Below are positions 22,047 through 31,231 of a stretch of 64,000 bases of DNA, one piece after another. Within the stretch, counting starts at the first letter, position 1. Each line of letters starts with the position of its first letter. The position numbers and the translations under genes were made by a program. A model generated the notes under the pieces. The model was not told the origin of the DNA, ran no database searches, and saw only the letters and a list, made by a program, of their open reading frames with translations. The stretch comes from Achromobacter piechaudii NBRC 102461 (lineage in GTDB: Bacteria; Pseudomonadota; Gammaproteobacteria; Burkholderiales; Burkholderiaceae_B): NCBI RefSeq assembly GCF_001571245.1, contig NZ_BCTK01000012.1, positions 288,346-352,345 of the forward strand, in the 5' to 3' direction.

Positions 22047-22924
22047 CAGCGCTGCATTCCCCAGCGCCGCACCGTCAAACGCTCCAACGTATCGAATGCC
22101 AGGTTTTCCACAAGCAGGCCAATGACCACCACGGCGGCCAGGCCGGCGAACACCCGATCTGTGTATAACTCGTTGCGGTTCTGGAAGATGTACCAGCCCA
22201 GCCCGCCTTTGCCGCTGGAAGCGCCAAACACCAGCTCGGCGGCGATCAACGTGCGCCACGCGAAAGCCCAGCCGATCTTCAAGCCCGCCAGAATTGCCGG
22301 CAGCGCAGCCGGCACCAGTATCTGAAGCACATACCGCAACCCCGTCAGGCCGTAGTTGCGGCCGGCCATGCGCAGCGTTTCCGATACGCCCAGAAAGCCC
22401 GCATACATGTTCAGCGCCAGCGCCCACAGCACGGAATGGATCAGCACGAACACCAGGCTGCCTTCGCCCAAGCCAAACCACAGCAGCGCCAGAGGCAGCA
22501 GCGCGATGGCGGGCAGGGGGTTGAACATGGCGGTCAAGGTGGACAGCAGATCACGGCCAAAGCGGGTCGATACCGCCAGCGTGGTCAGCGCGAACGCCAG
22601 GGCCACGCCGGCCAGATACCCCTGCACCAGCACCCGTAGCGACTGCGAAGCGCGCGCCAGCAGTTCACCGTTGGCGATGCCCTGTACAAAGGCCTGCGCC
22701 GTTTGCCACGCGCCGGGCAGCAGCAGGTCGTTGTCGGTGTAACGCGCCGCCAACTCCCACAAGCCCGCCAGCAGCGCCAGGATAAACAGCTTGCGCAACG
22801 CGGCGTGCTGCCACAGGCGCTCTTGCCACGGCAGCGGCGTCTGCGCAGCTTGCGGGGGCAGGGGCGATAAGTCGTATTCGAACTCCGGCCGCACGGGCGG
22901 GACGGTGGCATAGCGGGTAGTCAT
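22046..22924 (-). CDS. taurine/sulfonate-type ABC transporter permease
   Basis: A 292-residue inner-membrane permease of the TauC/SsuC family. About six hydrophobic segments are visible, and the cytoplasmic EAA-type loop lies around GVSETLRMAGRNYGLTGLRY. It starts nine bases after the ATPase gene. Together with the ATPase, receptor and TauD-like dioxygenase it forms a leftward sulfur-acquisition cluster; nitrate or nitrile substrates for the family cannot be excluded. Confidence 0.85.
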   Translation of the reverse strand: MTTRYATVPPVRPEFEYDLSPLPPQAAQTPLPWQERLWQHAALRKLFILALLAGLWELAARYTDNDLLLPGAWQTAQAFVQGIANGELLARASQSLRVLVQGYLAGVALAFALTTLAVSTRFGRDLLSTLTAMFNPLPAIALLPLALLWFGLGEGSLVFVLIHSVLWALALNMYAGFLGVSETLRMAGRNYGLTGLRYVLQILVPAALPAILAGLKIGWAFAWRTLIAAELVFGASSGKGGLGWYIFQNRNELYTDRVFAGLAAVVVIGLLVENLAFDTLERLTVRRWGMQR

Positions 22925-22933
22925 CGGATGCCC

Positions 22934-23764
22934 TCAAGCCGCCGCGCGCTCGGCCACGGCGGGCGAGGGGGATTCGAACAACAGATCATGGATACGGCGC
23001 GCCGCAGCCTGGAACCCGGCGGAGCCCTGCGTCTGCAAGCCATACGCGTGCGCGTTCAACTCCGCCCGCACCCGTCCGGGGTGCGGCGACAGCAACAGCA
23101 CGCGACTGCCCAGCACCAGCGCCTCTTCAATCGAATGCGTGACGAACAGCAAGGTAAAGCGCACCTCTTCCCATAACGCCATCAGCTCTTCCTGCATGCG
23201 TCGCCGAGTCAGCGCATCCAGCGCGGCGAAAGGCTCGTCCATCAACAGCACGCGCGGCTGCATGGCAAGCGCGCGCGCGATCGCCACGCGTTGCTTCATG
23301 CCGCCCGACAGCGTGTGCGGATAGGCATCTGCAAACGCGGCCAGGCCGACCTTGTCCAGATAGTGCATCGCGCGTTCATCCGCTTCGCGCCGGCCTAATC
23401 TGCGCGAGGCCAGCAAAGGAAACGCCACGTTCTGCCGCAAGGTCTTCCAGGGCGGCAGTTGGTCGAATTCTTGAAAGACGACGATCCGGTCAGGTCCCGG
23501 GCCGGTCACCGTGCTGCCATCGACGGCAATGCGGCCTTCGGTAGGCGGCATGAACCCCGCCACGGCTTTGAGCAGCGTCGACTTCCCGCAGCCAGACGGC
23601 CCCAACAGGATGAAACGGTCCGCGCCATAGACGTCAAAACTGACTTCGTGCGTGGCCCGCACGCGAGTTTCACGCGTCTTATATTCGATTGTCACCTTAT
23701 CCACAGCCAGCAAAGGAGCCGTCCTGGAAATGTTATCCACAGGGCCTGCGGCGATGGCCGACAT
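22934..23764 (-). CDS. taurine/sulfonate-type ABC transporter ATP-binding protein
   Basis: A 276-residue ATPase of the TauB/SsuB family: Walker A GPSGCGKST, signature [15 protein letters not shown], Walker B VLLMDEPFAALD and a switch histidine in LLFVTHSIEEAL. It starts one base after the receptor stop, so translation is coupled. Two perfect DnaA boxes (23697-23705 and 23733-23741) lie within its first 25 codons, which is unusual for a transporter gene. Confidence 0.88.
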   Translation of the reverse strand: MSAIAAGPVDNISRTAPLLAVDKVTIEYKTRETRVRATHEVSFDVYGADRFILLGPSGCGKSTLLKAVAGFMPPTEGRIAVDGSTVTGPGPDRIVVFQEFDQLPPWKTLRQNVAFPLLASRRLGRREADERAMHYLDKVGLAAFADAYPHTLSGGMKQRVAIARALAMQPRVLLMDEPFAALDALTRRRMQEELMALWEEVRFTLLFVTHSIEEALVLGSRVLLLSPHPGRVRAELNAHAYGLQTQGSAGFQAAARRIHDLLFESPSPAVAERAAA

Positions 23765-23765
23765 G

Positions 23766-24809
23766 TCAGCTTCCTTGCGCGGTCAGCGCGTCGTCAAAGA
23801 AGTAGTCGCGCCAACTGGCGGGCGCATTCTTGATGGCGCCCACCTGATGCATGAACCGGGCCAGCGCATAGGTGTTCTGCGGTTCCAGCTTGAATTGCAC
23901 ATCGGGATTCTTGATGACCTTGATCAGGAAGTCACGGTCCTGCTTGGCGCCAGTCACGCGCAAATACGTATCGGCGGCCTTGTCGGGATGGGCGGCGGCA
24001 AACTCGGCCGCCTCTTTCAGCGCAGCCTGGAAAGCCTTGTAGGTCTTCGGGTTGTCGCGGCGGAATTTTTCGGTGGCGAACAGCACCGTGGAAGAACTCG
24101 GGCCCCCCAGCACGTCATAGGAATTGAGCACGATGCGGGCGTTGGGATTGTCGGCCAACTCCTGTTCCTGGAAAGGCGGATTGCCGAAATGGCCCGTGAT
24201 TTCGGTGCCCCCCGCGATGATGGCGGCGGCAGCATCAGGATGCGGCAGCGCGACGGAGATCCTGTCCAGCTTGTTGAACTGGGCGTCGCCCCACAGCTTG
24301 GCCGAGGCCAGCTGCAATACGCGTGACTGCACCGAGACGCCCACGGCCGGGACCGCGATGCGGTCCTTGTCGGTGAAGTCCGCAATGGTCTTCACGTTGG
24401 GGTTATTGGTGACGAGGTAATAGGGAAAGTTGCCCAGCGACGCCACGCCCTTCACGTTCTGCTTGCCGCGCGTGCGATCCCAGATCGTCAGCAGCGGCCC
24501 CACGCCCGCCCCCGCGATATCCACAGCCCCCGACAGCAACGCGTCGTTCACCGCCGAGCCGCCGGACAGCTTTGCCCACTCGACCGAGATATCCACACCC
24601 TCGGCCTTGCCGTGCTTTTCGATCAGTTGCTGGTCGCGCGCCACGTTCAGCAGCAGGTACACGATGCCGTACTGTTCCGCGATGCGGATGCGTCCTTCGG
24701 CCATGGCGGGCGTGGGCGAGGCCAGCGCCAACAAGCCCAGGATCAGCGCCAGGCCAGCGCCGGTGGCCGTTTGGATCAGACGATCCCGAAGTGCGGATGA
24801 CAGTCGCAT
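23766..24809 (-). CDS. taurine/sulfonate-type ABC transporter substrate-binding protein
   Basis: A 347-residue periplasmic receptor of the SsuA/TauA/NrtA fold. The signal peptide has a long hydrophobic core (GLALILGLLALA) and probable cleavage after AMA. The mature part includes ALLSGAVDIAGAGVGP and YYLVTNNPNVKTIADF, typical of sulfonate receptors. It lies 46 bases downstream of the TauD-like gene in the same operon. Confidence 0.85.
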   Translation of the reverse strand: MRLSSALRDRLIQTATGAGLALILGLLALASPTPAMAEGRIRIAEQYGIVYLLLNVARDQQLIEKHGKAEGVDISVEWAKLSGGSAVNDALLSGAVDIAGAGVGPLLTIWDRTRGKQNVKGVASLGNFPYYLVTNNPNVKTIADFTDKDRIAVPAVGVSVQSRVLQLASAKLWGDAQFNKLDRISVALPHPDAAAAIIAGGTEITGHFGNPPFQEQELADNPNARIVLNSYDVLGGPSSSTVLFATEKFRRDNPKTYKAFQAALKEAAEFAAAHPDKAADTYLRVTGAKQDRDFLIKVIKNPDVQFKLEPQNTYALARFMHQVGAIKNAPASWRDYFFDDALTAQGS

Positions 24810-24855
24810 GGTGTTCCTTGTGGATAAGTGCTTTGGCGTCGAAGACAGTGCGTTC

Positions 24856-25764
24856 TCAGAACGGCACGTCGCCTTCGATGGTGGTGCGATAGAGCTTGCG
24901 GCGCAGGTGGTCCGGCGTGCCGCCCGCCAGATGGATCAGCGAACGGTTGTCCCAGAACACCAGGTCGTGGGGCTGCCAGCGATGCCGGTAGATGTGTTCG
25001 GCACGCACGCTGTGCGCGAACAATTCCGCCAACAGCGCGCGGCTTTCGTCTTCGGGCATGCCCACGATGTGCGTCGTGAATCCTTCGCTCACGAACAACG
25101 CGCGACGGCCATTTTCGGGATGCGTGCGCACCACGGGATGGACCACCTCGCGCACCTGCGCGATCTGCTGCGCGCTCAGGTTGGGCCGCCAGTTGCCTTC
25201 CTTTTGCAGTTGCCCGTACTGCGCCAGATACGAATGCACCGCGCGCTTGCCGACGACGGCATTGCGCAGCGCTGCGGGCAGCGTGTCGTAGGCCAGGTGC
25301 ATGTTGGCGAACAGCGTATCGCCGCCTTCCGAGGGCAGCTCCTGCGCGTGCAGCAGCGAGCCCAGGCTGGGCAATTCCTTGTACGAAATATCCGAATGCC
25401 AGTACTTGCCCGCGTCGCCCAAGCCAATCGGCTTGCCGTCCTCGACGATGTTGGACACCGTCAGGATCTCGGGATGGCCCGCCAGATGAAACTGGTGCAA
25501 AACGTGGATCATCAGCGGGCCGAAGCGGCGGCTGAAATCGATATGTTGGCGCGGCGTGATGCGCTGATCTCGGAACACCAGCAGGTGATGATCCAGATGC
25601 GCCTGATGCACGCGAGAGAAATCCGCCGCCGTCAGCTCACGCGACAAGTCCAGGCCGATGATCTCGGCGCCGACCGGGCCGGGCAGGGGGTTGATGTCGA
25701 ATGACTGCGCCTGGGGCGCGGGGGCGGCGTCGACTTCGCGCCGCAAGGCGTTGCTTTGGGACAT
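24856..25764 (-). CDS. TauD/TfdA-family 2-oxoglutarate dioxygenase
   Basis: A 302-residue Fe(II)/2-oxoglutarate oxygenase. The HxD metal motif is YWHSDISY, the distal histidine lies in WDNRSLIHLAGG, and the 2-oxoglutarate arginine is in the following RRKLYRTTIEGD. Taurine dioxygenase and alkylsulfatase in this family release sulfite or sulfate from organosulfur compounds, which agrees with the adjacent sulfonate-type ABC genes. It is the first gene of the leftward cluster. The exact substrate is not determined. Confidence 0.85.
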   Translation of the reverse strand: MSQSNALRREVDAAPAPQAQSFDINPLPGPVGAEIIGLDLSRELTAADFSRVHQAHLDHHLLVFRDQRITPRQHIDFSRRFGPLMIHVLHQFHLAGHPEILTVSNIVEDGKPIGLGDAGKYWHSDISYKELPSLGSLLHAQELPSEGGDTLFANMHLAYDTLPAALRNAVVGKRAVHSYLAQYGQLQKEGNWRPNLSAQQIAQVREVVHPVVRTHPENGRRALFVSEGFTTHIVGMPEDESRALLAELFAHSVRAEHIYRHRWQPHDLVFWDNRSLIHLAGGTPDHLRRKLYRTTIEGDVPF

Positions 25765-25869
25765 TGATCGCTCCGTGTTGCCTTGCGGCCTATCTGGAAC
25801 GATCGATTATGGAAACCGCGACTGCGATATCAAACGAAGTTATCGGCGTTTGATCAAAGCCTTACGTCA

Positions 25870-25905
25870 TATAGAAGAAGCCGCGAGGCAAACGCTCGCG
25901 GCTTC
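25870..25905 (-). terminator. terminator of the amidohydrolase transcript
   Basis: An 11-bp perfect stem (GAAGCCGCGAG / CTCGCGGCTTC, seven-base loop) followed on the minus strand by TTCTAT. It lies just after the amidohydrolase stop and before the TauD-like gene promoter, separating two leftward operons. The T-run is weak. Confidence 0.7.
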
Positions 25906-25952
25906 ATGCGGCATATCTATTAGCAAATAGCCGATCGGTTATTGCAAGCCGT

Positions 25953-27152
25953 TCAGGCGGCCGGCAAATAGGCTTCGACCAGCTTCACCCAGTAGGTCGC
26001 CCCCACCGGCAACAGCGCGTCGTTGAAATCGTAGTTCGGGTTATGCAGCTGGCACGGACCCATGCCGTGATAGCTTTCCATGCGATGGTCGCCGTCGCCA
26101 TTGCCCAGGAACAGATACGCGCCGGGAATGGCTTCCAGGAAGAACGAAAAGTCTTCCGCGCCCATGAAAGGCGGCATTTCCCGCACCACGTTTTCGGCGC
26201 CGAAGGCATCCTCGGCAACCTTGGCGGCGAAGGCCGTTTCGTTTTCCCAGTTCACCAGCGGCGGGTACGCCCGCACGAAATCCAGTTCGCCCGTGCCGCC
26301 ATAGACCTGCGGCAGGGTCGTCGCGATGCGGCGCATGTCCGCCTCGATCTTGTCCAGTGTTTCCACGGAATAGGTACGCACGGTGCCGCGCAACACGGCC
26401 TCGCCGGGAATCACGTTGTACGCATCGCCTGCATGGATCTGCGTAATCGACAGCACCGCCTGGTCCAGGGGATTCTTGCTGCGCGAGATGACGGTCTGCA
26501 GCGCATGCACCATATCGGCCGCCACGATGATGGGATCGACCGATGCGTGGGGTTGAGCCGCGTGGCCGCCCACACCCTTGATCACGATGTCCCAGCGGTT
26601 GCTGGAGGCCATGGTCGGCCCCGCCCGAAAGCCAAACTGGTTGACCGGCATGCCGGGCATGTTGTGGATGCCGAACACCGCGTCGCACGGGAATTTATCG
26701 AACAGGCCGTCTTGCATCATCGCGCGCGCGCCGGCGTTGCCGCCTTCCTCGGCCGGCTGGAAAATGAACACAACCGTACCATCGAAATTGCGATGCGTGG
26801 ACAGGTACTGCGCCGCGCCCAGCAGCATCGCGGTATGCCCATCATGGCCACAGCCATGCATGCGGCCGCTGATCGTGGACTTGTGCGCAAAGCGGTTGTG
26901 CTCGGGCATGGGCAGCGCATCCATGTCGGCGCGCAGGCCAATCGTCTTCTTGCCGCTACCGCCGCGCAACACGCCGACTACACCGGTTTTGCCCAAGCCG
27001 GTGTGCACCTCAAGGCCCCAATCGCGCAAGCGCTGCGCCACCAGGTTGGACGTGCGGGTTTCCTGAAAGGCCAGTTCCGGGTGGGCGTGAATATCCCGTC
27101 GCAGCGCGGTCAATTCGCCGTGCGCGCGTTCGATTTCGTCTATGGTTTTCAT
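25953..27152 (-). CDS. M20-family amidohydrolase (hippurate hydrolase / N-acyl amino acid deacylase-like)
   Basis: A 399-residue metallo-amidohydrolase of the M20D type that removes an acyl group from N-acyl amino acids or peptides. Metal-binding motifs are MHGCGHDGHTAML and QPAEEGGNAGA, with a later histidine in GIHNMPGMP and the dimerisation segment KGVGGHAAQPHASVDP. It lies downstream of the dipeptide ABC genes, probably in the same transcript after a 129-base gap, which suggests that imported acyl amino acids or peptides are its substrates. The precise substrate is inference. Confidence 0.88.
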   Translation of the reverse strand: MKTIDEIERAHGELTALRRDIHAHPELAFQETRTSNLVAQRLRDWGLEVHTGLGKTGVVGVLRGGSGKKTIGLRADMDALPMPEHNRFAHKSTISGRMHGCGHDGHTAMLLGAAQYLSTHRNFDGTVVFIFQPAEEGGNAGARAMMQDGLFDKFPCDAVFGIHNMPGMPVNQFGFRAGPTMASSNRWDIVIKGVGGHAAQPHASVDPIIVAADMVHALQTVISRSKNPLDQAVLSITQIHAGDAYNVIPGEAVLRGTVRTYSVETLDKIEADMRRIATTLPQVYGGTGELDFVRAYPPLVNWENETAFAAKVAEDAFGAENVVREMPPFMGAEDFSFFLEAIPGAYLFLGNGDGDHRMESYHGMGPCQLHNPNYDFNDALLPVGATYWVKLVEAYLPAA

Positions 27153-27281
27153 GGCGTTCGAGTCAAGAAGAGTGGATCGGGTGAGGACACGCGGCAGCTT
27201 GCGCGCGCGGGGGTTTCGCTTTCTTGTCGGATGATTCTCGCGCTTCGCTCTGCTGTCGTCCAGTCAGGCCATACATGAGAT

Positions 27282-28301
27282 CTACGCCATATCGTTCAGA
27301 TGGCAGGCACTGAACTGGCCGGGCGTAATTTCGCGCAGCAACGGACGTTCCGCCTTGCAACGCGGCATCGCATGAGGGCACCGCGGATGAAATGCACAGC
27401 CGCTGGGCGGGTCCAGCGGCGAGGGCAGCTCGCCCTTGATCGGCTGATACGTGCGCCGGCCGGGCGTCAACGTCGGCAGCTCTTTCAACAGTGCTTGGGT
27501 GTACGGATGGTTGGCGCGCTGAAACACCGTGTCGGTCGGCGCCAGCTCCACCACGCGGCCCAGATACATGATGGCCACGCGGTCAGAGATATGGCTGACG
27601 ACGCTCAGGTTATGGCTGATGAACAGGTAGGTCAGGTCCAGATCGTCGCGCAGCTGTTCAAACAGGTTCAGCACCTGCGCCTGGATCGAAACGTCCAGCG
27701 CCGCGACGGCTTCATCGCACACGATCACCGATGGCTTTAGCGCCAGCGCCCGCGCAATGCCGATGCGCTGGCGTTGGCCGCCCGAGAACTGATGCGGATA
27801 GCGTTGCGCGAAGGTCGGGTCCAGCCCCACCTGCCGCATCAGCCCCGCCACGTAATCAGCCTTGTCACGCGCGCGGATCAGGCCGTGCGCCACCGGCGCC
27901 TCGCCGATGATCTCGCGCACGCGCATGCGGGGGTTGAGCGATGCGTACGGGTCCTGGAAGATCATCTGCACGCCAAGCTCGTAAGCGCGGCGCTGCGTGC
28001 CCGTCATCGATTTCACGGGCTTGCCCTGGTAGTGCACGTCGCCGGAGGTAGGGGGCAAGATGCCGGACACGACGCGGCCCAAGGTGGATTTTCCACAGCC
28101 CGACTCACCCACGATGCCGATGACCTCGCCCGGCTGCACGTCCAGGTCCACGCCGGCCACGGCGTGCACCACCTGCGTCTTCAAGCCCGCGCCCAACAGG
28201 TTCGCAATGCGCCCGGCCAGGTCCACGGGCTGCACGAAGCGCAGTTCCACGTCGCGCAGGGACAGGATGGGGGCGGCGGCGTCGCGTTCTGCTGCGCTCA
28301 T
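27282..28301 (-). CDS. dipeptide/oligopeptide ABC transporter ATP-binding protein DppF-like
   Basis: A 339-residue ATPase with Walker [10 protein letters not shown], signature [15 protein letters not shown], Walker [13 protein letters not shown] and the C-terminal cysteine-containing extension ([19 protein letters not shown]) typical of the Opp/Dpp ATPases, which often carry an iron-sulfur cluster. The ATG at 28301 overlaps the preceding DppD-like stop as ATGA; the longer frame to 28340 is not needed. Confidence 0.88.
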   Translation of the reverse strand: MSAAERDAAAPILSLRDVELRFVQPVDLAGRIANLLGAGLKTQVVHAVAGVDLDVQPGEVIGIVGESGCGKSTLGRVVSGILPPTSGDVHYQGKPVKSMTGTQRRAYELGVQMIFQDPYASLNPRMRVREIIGEAPVAHGLIRARDKADYVAGLMRQVGLDPTFAQRYPHQFSGGQRQRIGIARALALKPSVIVCDEAVAALDVSIQAQVLNLFEQLRDDLDLTYLFISHNLSVVSHISDRVAIMYLGRVVELAPTDTVFQRANHPYTQALLKELPTLTPGRRTYQPIKGELPSPLDPPSGCAFHPRCPHAMPRCKAERPLLREITPGQFSACHLNDMA

Positions 28302-29308
28302 TTTGGGTCTGGGTCTCCGGCGTGCCAGCAGCGCACCCACTGCGCCGGGCGGACTTCAACAGGCTGCGGTTCGATCAGACAGGCATCCGTCGCGCGCGGG
28401 CAGCGCCCCCGGAAAGCACAGCCTTGGGGCAAGTTCAACAGCGACGGCGTCATGCCTGGGATTGGCACCAAGGGCCTGCCGCGCGACTCGGGAGTCGGTA
28501 TTGATGCGATCAGGCCATGCGTGTAGGGATGCATGGGATGCGTGATGACGTCGCGCGTGCTGCCGGTTTCAACCACCCGGCCCGCATACATCACCGACAC
28601 CCGATCAGCCAGCCCGGCCACCACCGCCAGATCGTGCGTGATCCAGATCAGGCCCGTGCCGGTCTCGCGGCACAGCTTCTGCACTTCGAACAGGATCTGG
28701 CCCTGGATGGTGACGTCCAGCGCGGTGGTGGGCTCGTCGGCAATGATGAGACGCGGGGAATTGAGCAGTGCAATGGCGATCGCCACACGTTGCCGCATGC
28801 CGCCCGACAATTGATGCGGATACGCACGCAAGCGCTCCTGCGGCGAAGGTATGCCCACCATCGTCAGCGTTTGCAGGGCGCGTTGGCGCGCCTGCTCGCG
28901 CGACACCTTGTGATGGGCGCGCACGGCCTCGATCATCTGCGTATCGACGCGCAGCACGGGGTTGAGCGTCATCATCGGGTCCTGGAAGATCATCGCGATT
29001 TCCTGGCCCCGCAATTGACGCCACCGCGCGGGCGTGGCGCCGCGCAGGTCTTCGCCATTGAGCCGCAGGCTGCCTTCCACGATGCGGCCGGGTTCATCCA
29101 GCAAGCCCATCAGCGAAAAACCCGTGATGCTCTTGCCTGATCCCGACTCGCCCACCAGACCCAGTATTTCCCCTTCGGCCAGCGTCAGGTCCACGCCGTC
29201 CACCGCCTTGACCACGCCATTGCGGGTAAAGAAATGGGTCTTGAGGCCCTGTACTTCAAGCACGGCGGGGGCCACGTCCACGGGCGATTGCACGGCGCTG
29301 CTCTGCAT
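28298..29308 (-). CDS. dipeptide/oligopeptide ABC transporter ATP-binding protein DppD-like
   Basis: A 336-residue ATPase with Walker A GESGSGKS, signature [15 protein letters not shown] and Walker [13 protein letters not shown]. The C-terminal [15 protein letters not shown] segment is the usual oligopeptide-family extension. It pairs with the DppF-like subunit and follows the second permease gene after nine bases. Confidence 0.88.
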   Translation of the reverse strand: MQSSAVQSPVDVAPAVLEVQGLKTHFFTRNGVVKAVDGVDLTLAEGEILGLVGESGSGKSITGFSLMGLLDEPGRIVEGSLRLNGEDLRGATPARWRQLRGQEIAMIFQDPMMTLNPVLRVDTQMIEAVRAHHKVSREQARQRALQTLTMVGIPSPQERLRAYPHQLSGGMRQRVAIAIALLNSPRLIIADEPTTALDVTIQGQILFEVQKLCRETGTGLIWITHDLAVVAGLADRVSVMYAGRVVETGSTRDVITHPMHPYTHGLIASIPTPESRGRPLVPIPGMTPSLLNLPQGCAFRGRCPRATDACLIEPQPVEVRPAQWVRCWHAGDPDPK

Positions 29309-29317
29309 CGCGTCCCC

Positions 29318-30238
29318 CTAATTCGCGTGACGCGGGTTGAGCACATCGCGCAGGTGGTCGCCCACCAGATTGATGGCGATGATGGCCAGCGCCAGCGCGA
29401 TGCCGGGGAAGAACGAAATCCAGTACTGGCCCGACAACAGGTATTCGAACCCGTTGTAGATCAGCATGCCCAGCGACGGTTCGGTGACCGGCACGCCCAC
29501 GCCCAGGAACGACAGCGTGGCTTCCAGCGCAATCGCGTGCGCCAGGTCGATGGTAGCGATGACGATCAGCGGCGGCATGCAGTTGGGCAGCACATGCCGG
29601 AACAGCACGCGCCCCCACGACAAGGACATGCAGCGGGCGGCTTCGACGTACTCCTTGCCGCGCTCCACCAGCGCCGCGCCGCGAGCCGCGCGCGCGAAAT
29701 ACGCCCATTGCACGACGATGAGCGCGATGATCACCTTATCCACACCTTTGCCAAGAATCGCCAGGAGCATCAGCGCGACCAGGATGGCCGGGAACGAAAG
29801 CTGGATATCCACAATCCGCATCAGCAGCGCATCGATGCGACCGCCAAAATAGGCGGCGATCAAACCCACCGTGGCGCCTATGCCGAAAGCCGCCAGCACC
29901 GAGACGGTCGCCACCATCAAGCTCGTGCGCATGCCGTAAAGAATCGCGGACAACAGATCGCGCGCCTGCCCATCGGTGCCCAGCCAATAATGTATGGACC
30001 CGTCGCCGCTTTCGCTGCCGGGTTTGAGCTTGGAGTCCATGATGTCCAGCGTCGCCAGATCATAAGGATTCTGCGGCGCGATCCACGGCGCCAGCAGCGC
30101 CGCGCCCACGATCACCACCAGCATTACCAGACCCAGCGTGGCGAGCTTGCTGGCGAAGAAGTCCGACACGAAGCGTCGCCAAGGTGTCTGTTCTTTTTTC
30201 GCGGCGACCGGCGCGGCGGCGGTGGCAGGGCTGTTCAT
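29318..30238 (-). CDS. dipeptide/oligopeptide ABC transporter permease DppC-like
   Basis: A 306-residue inner-membrane permease with an N-terminal helix (LATLGLVMLVVIVGAALLAP), the conserved periplasmic YWLGTDGQARDLLS segment and the EAA loop around YVEAARCMSLSWGRVLFRHV. The start overlaps the DppB-like stop by four bases. A perfect DnaA box (29736-29744) lies within the coding region. Confidence 0.88.
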   Translation of the reverse strand: MNSPATAAAPVAAKKEQTPWRRFVSDFFASKLATLGLVMLVVIVGAALLAPWIAPQNPYDLATLDIMDSKLKPGSESGDGSIHYWLGTDGQARDLLSAILYGMRTSLMVATVSVLAAFGIGATVGLIAAYFGGRIDALLMRIVDIQLSFPAILVALMLLAILGKGVDKVIIALIVVQWAYFARAARGAALVERGKEYVEAARCMSLSWGRVLFRHVLPNCMPPLIVIATIDLAHAIALEATLSFLGVGVPVTEPSLGMLIYNGFEYLLSGQYWISFFPGIALALAIIAINLVGDHLRDVLNPRHAN

Positions 30239-31209
30239 CGACGGCTATCCAAACGTACGCGGGGGTCCAGCACCGTGTAGATGATGTCCACCACCAGATT
30301 CAACATGACCAGGAAGAACACGATCAGCAGCAGATACGCGACCACCACGGGGCGGTCCAGGTTGATGATGGAGTCGATCAGCAACTTGCCCATGCCCGGC
30401 CACGAAAATACGGTTTCGGTGACCACCGCAAACGCCATCACCTGACCGAATTCCAGCCCCGCCACGGTCACGACGGGAATCAGGATGTTCTTCAACAGAT
30501 GCACGCCCAGCACGCGCTTTTCCGACAGGCCCTTGGCGCGTGCGAACTTGATGTAGTCCATCGGCAGCGCTTCGCGCGTGGCGGCTCGGGTGACGCGAAT
30601 GATCATCGCGCACTTGGCGATGGCAATCGTGGCGGCGGGCAGCGCCAGGCTCATCCAGCCGCTCAACGTCAGCACGCTCAGTTGCAGCGATCCGATGCTG
30701 ACCGTCTTGCCGCGTCCGCCGGCGGGCACCCAGCCGAGCATCACGGCAAACACCATGATGAGCATCAGCCCCACCCAGAAGTTCGGCAGCGAAAAGCCCA
30801 GCACCGATCCCGTCATGATGGCGCGCGAGCCCGGCGCCTGCGGCTTCAAGCCCGCAAGAATCCCGAGCGGCACGCCGATCAGCACCGACAGCAACATGGC
30901 CACGGTGGCCAGTTCGACGGTGGCCGGCATGCGCTCAAGAATCAGGTGCATGGCGGGCTCGCCGGTCAGGAAGCTGTTGCCGAAATCACCGCGCACCGCC
31001 TGGCTCATGAAGATCAGGTATTGCCGCCACAGCGGCAGGTCCAATCCCAGCGATGCGCTGATGGCGGCGCGCTGCGCCTCGGTGGCTTCCGGGCTGGCCA
31101 GCATCGACACTGGATCGCCCACCATGTAGATGCCAGCAAAAACCAACGCCGACATGACGAGCATGACGACGATGGTTTGCAGCAGCCTTCTTACGATTGT
31201 TGCCAGCAC
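30235..31209 (-). CDS. dipeptide/oligopeptide ABC transporter permease DppB-like
   Basis: A 324-residue permease with six predicted helices, the N-terminal ATIVRRLLQTIVVMLVMSAL helix and the EAA loop near RAATREALPMDYIKFARAKG. The start codon is GTG at 31209. It is coupled to the DppC-like gene by a four-base overlap and follows the receptor gene after 22 bases. Confidence 0.88.
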   Translation of the reverse strand: MLATIVRRLLQTIVVMLVMSALVFAGIYMVGDPVSMLASPEATEAQRAAISASLGLDLPLWRQYLIFMSQAVRGDFGNSFLTGEPAMHLILERMPATVELATVAMLLSVLIGVPLGILAGLKPQAPGSRAIMTGSVLGFSLPNFWVGLMLIMVFAVMLGWVPAGGRGKTVSIGSLQLSVLTLSGWMSLALPAATIAIAKCAMIIRVTRAATREALPMDYIKFARAKGLSEKRVLGVHLLKNILIPVVTVAGLEFGQVMAFAVVTETVFSWPGMGKLLIDSIINLDRPVVVAYLLLIVFFLVMLNLVVDIIYTVLDPRVRLDSRR

Positions 31210-31231
31210 TGGAGACCGCCTGCGTCGCGCG